Position numbers and translations under genes: made by a program. The notes beneath the pieces were generated by a model. That model worked only from the letters and a program-made list of their open reading frames with translations. It made no database searches and was not told the DNA's origin. Source: Candidatus Latescibacteria bacterium 4484_107 (GTDB taxonomy: Bacteria > Latescibacterota > 4484-107). Taken from it: 14,005 nucleotides of DNA. The stretch is taken from positions 1 to 14,005 of the forward strand of contig MVCQ01000026.1 of assembly GCA_002059205.1 (NCBI GenBank), read 5' to 3'. Each line of letters opens with the position of its first letter. Position 1 is the first letter of the stretch. Shown here one piece after another: positions 12,766-14,005 of the stretch.

Positions 12766-13827
12766 ATGGCTGAAATCTCGAATGGGAAGGGAAAAGCGCT
12801 CGATCTGGCGTTGGCCCAGATCAGTAAGCAGTTTGGGAAGGGCGCGATTATGCGATTAGGCGACGAAGGGGCCCAGGTGCAGGTGGACGCGATTCCAACC
12901 GGGTCGCTGGAATTGGATGCGGCGTTGGGGCTCGGAGGCGTTCCGAGAGGGCGTGTGGTGGAGATTTTCGGCCCGGAGTCCTCGGGCAAAAGCACGCTGG
13001 TGCTCCACATCATCGCCGAAGCCCAAAAGTTGGGAGGGCTGGCGGCTTACATCGACGCAGAGCACAGTATGGATCCGGTCTGGGGCAGGAGATTGGGCGT
13101 GGATACGGACAACCTGTTGGTCTCCCAGCCCGACTGCGGAGAAGAGGCTTTGGAGATCACGGATACGCTCGTGCGTAGCGGGGCGTTGGATCTGATTGTG
13201 GTGGATTCGGTGGCCGCTCTGGTTCCGCGCGCCGAATTGGAAGGCGAGATGGGCGATTCTCACATGGGACTGCACGCCCGGCTGATGTCTCAGGCCCTGC
13301 GCAAACTGACGGGCACGGTGAGCCGTTCCAAAACGTGTCTCATTTTCACCAATCAGATCCGGATGAAAATCGGCGTCATGTTCGGAAACCCGGAGACCAC
13401 CACGGGAGGGCAGGCGCTCAAGTTTTACTCCTCCGTCCGGATGGACATCCGGCGTATCGCCGCCATCAAGGATGGACAGGATAACATCGGAAACCGGACG
13501 CGGGTGAAGGTCGTCAAAAATAAGGTGGCACCGCCCTTCCGCACGGCTGAATTCGATCTGATGTATGGCGCGGGCCAATGGGGCATCTCAAAGGAAGGCG
13601 GCCTGGTGGACATGGGCGTGAACAAGGGCCTCCTGACCAAAAGCGGTACGTGGTTCTCCTACGGCGATGAACGATTGGGCCAGGGCCGGGAAAACGCCAA
13701 AGCCTTCCTCCGGGAGCATCCCGATGCGGCCCGGGAGATTGAGGAGAAACTGCGGCAGGAGTTGCATCTTGGAAGTGCGGAGGGAAGTCAGGAGCCGGAA
13801 GCCGAGGAGGAAAAGGGAAGTGCGTAG
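12766..13827 (+). CDS. recA: RecA recombinase
   Basis: The 353-residue RecA is full length (E. coli 353). It binds single-stranded DNA, drives strand exchange and activates LexA self-cleavage where LexA exists. Walker A is GPESSGKST (69-77), catalytic Glu99 lies in AEHSMDP, Walker B is LIVVDS (143-148), the MGDSHMGLHARLMSQALRKL block is 162-181, and loop L2 includes FGNPETTTGG (206-215). Small departures from common consensus are SGKST for SGKTT, SMDP for ALDP, and IFTNQ for IFINQ. ATG 12766 has AAAGGAG (12751-12757) 8 nt upstream. A lone TATACT (12734-12739) could be a -10 element, but no -35 fits. I found no LexA box of the GAAC-N4-GTTC or CTGT-N8-ACAG type upstream. recX follows. Confidence 0.98.
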   Translation: MAEISNGKGKALDLALAQISKQFGKGAIMRLGDEGAQVQVDAIPTGSLELDAALGLGGVPRGRVVEIFGPESSGKSTLVLHIIAEAQKLGGLAAYIDAEHSMDPVWGRRLGVDTDNLLVSQPDCGEEALEITDTLVRSGALDLIVVDSVAALVPRAELEGEMGDSHMGLHARLMSQALRKLTGTVSRSKTCLIFTNQIRMKIGVMFGNPETTTGGQALKFYSSVRMDIRRIAAIKDGQDNIGNRTRVKVVKNKVAPPFRTAEFDLMYGAGQWGISKEGGLVDMGVNKGLLTKSGTWFSYGDERLGQGRENAKAFLREHPDAAREIEEKLRQELHLGSAEGSQEPEAEEEKGSA

Positions 13828-13862
13828 AACGCAAAAGGTAAAGTAACAGCCGGCACTCCTCA

Positions 13863-13883
13863 CGTTTCACGTTTTCCGTCTCA
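13863..13883 (+). repeat. Heptamer array between recA and recX
   Basis: Three 7-base units, CGTTTCA, CGTTTTC and CGTCTCA, occupy the 65-bp recA-recX spacer immediately before the recX ribosome binding site. This is the position the longer array holds upstream of the XPB gene. A single CGTTTCA is also found at 7739-7745 before the rhomboid gene. Confidence 0.6.
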
Positions 13884-13892
13884 CGAGGGATA

Positions 13893-14005
13893 ATGCAAAT
13901 TACGAGTATCGTCCGTCAGAAAAAGCGTTCCAACCGGGTCTCGATTTTCCTCGACGGCGCATTCGCGTTCGGTTTGAACGACGAGACGGCCTTCAACCAT
14001 GGATT
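13893..14005 (+). CDS. recX: RecX-family regulatory protein, 5' part
   Basis: Only the first 37 residues are in the window. They read MQITSIVRQKKRSNRVSIFL and then DGAFAFGLNDET, the typical RecX opening in which a short strand and the sequence N-R-V-x-I-F-L-D-G-x-F-A-F-G-L precede the three-helix repeats. RecX binds RecA filaments and limits their extension and ATPase activity. Its position 65 bp downstream of recA on the same strand is the usual one and strengthens the call. The ATG at 13893 has GAGG at 13885-13888, a slightly short spacing. The gene runs off the window end. Confidence 0.85.
   Translation, partial: MQITSIVRQKKRSNRVSIFLDGAFAFGLNDETAFNHG

Overview
The window looks like chromosomal DNA from an uncultured, moderately GC-rich, Gram-negative-type bacterium. 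It encodes a membrane-anchored periplasmic SurA/PpiD-type foldase, a probable outer-membrane TPR lipoprotein, RimO, a rhomboid protease, RecA and the start of RecX. There is no phage, plasmid, rRNA, tRNA or CRISPR signal. I cannot assign a phylum from sequence alone. The Gfo/Idh/MocA dehydrogenase paired with a xylose-isomerase-like TIM barrel, the bacterial XPB helicase, and spacers full of short tandem arrays would all fit candidate phyla of the FCB/PVC kind, but that is inference.

Layout. 1-1903 (+): the 3' part of a sugar dehydrogenase-like gene, then a sugar phosphate isomerase/epimerase-like gene, together a probable carbohydrate catabolic pair. 2002-2754 (+): a sugar-1-phosphate nucleotidyltransferase. 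2755-3078: a gene-free spacer with a 14-bp perfect inverted repeat inside a 9-bp direct repeat, possibly a miniature inserted element. 3079-3927 (+): an orphan protein with a tight N-terminal four-cysteine motif. 4057-7444 (-): ppiD-like foldase followed by rimO. 7445-7810: a divergent promoter region with stacked palindromes. 7811-8497 (+): rhomboid protease. 8826-10532 (+): XPB/ERCC3-type helicase. 10824-12503 (+): TPR lipoprotein with a strong sigma70-like promoter. 12766-14005 (+): recA and the 5' end of recX, a probable recombination operon.

The most unusual property is the spacer DNA. Nearly every intergenic stretch carries short-period repeats of several families: an octamer (TCACTTTC), a heptamer (CGTTTTA), a hexamer (AGGTTG), a CACCGCAGAGACCGCAGAG palindromic element, a CAGGGGAC motif and a 20-bp REP-like palindrome pair. 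Some have entered coding sequence. The linker of RimO is enlarged by about 45 residues built from two of these families, and its last residues and stop codon lie inside an octamer array. The repeat-driven remodelling of coding genes and the inverted-repeat element at 2751-3050 are the best candidates for undescribed biology here. I see no defence system or other multi-gene novelty.
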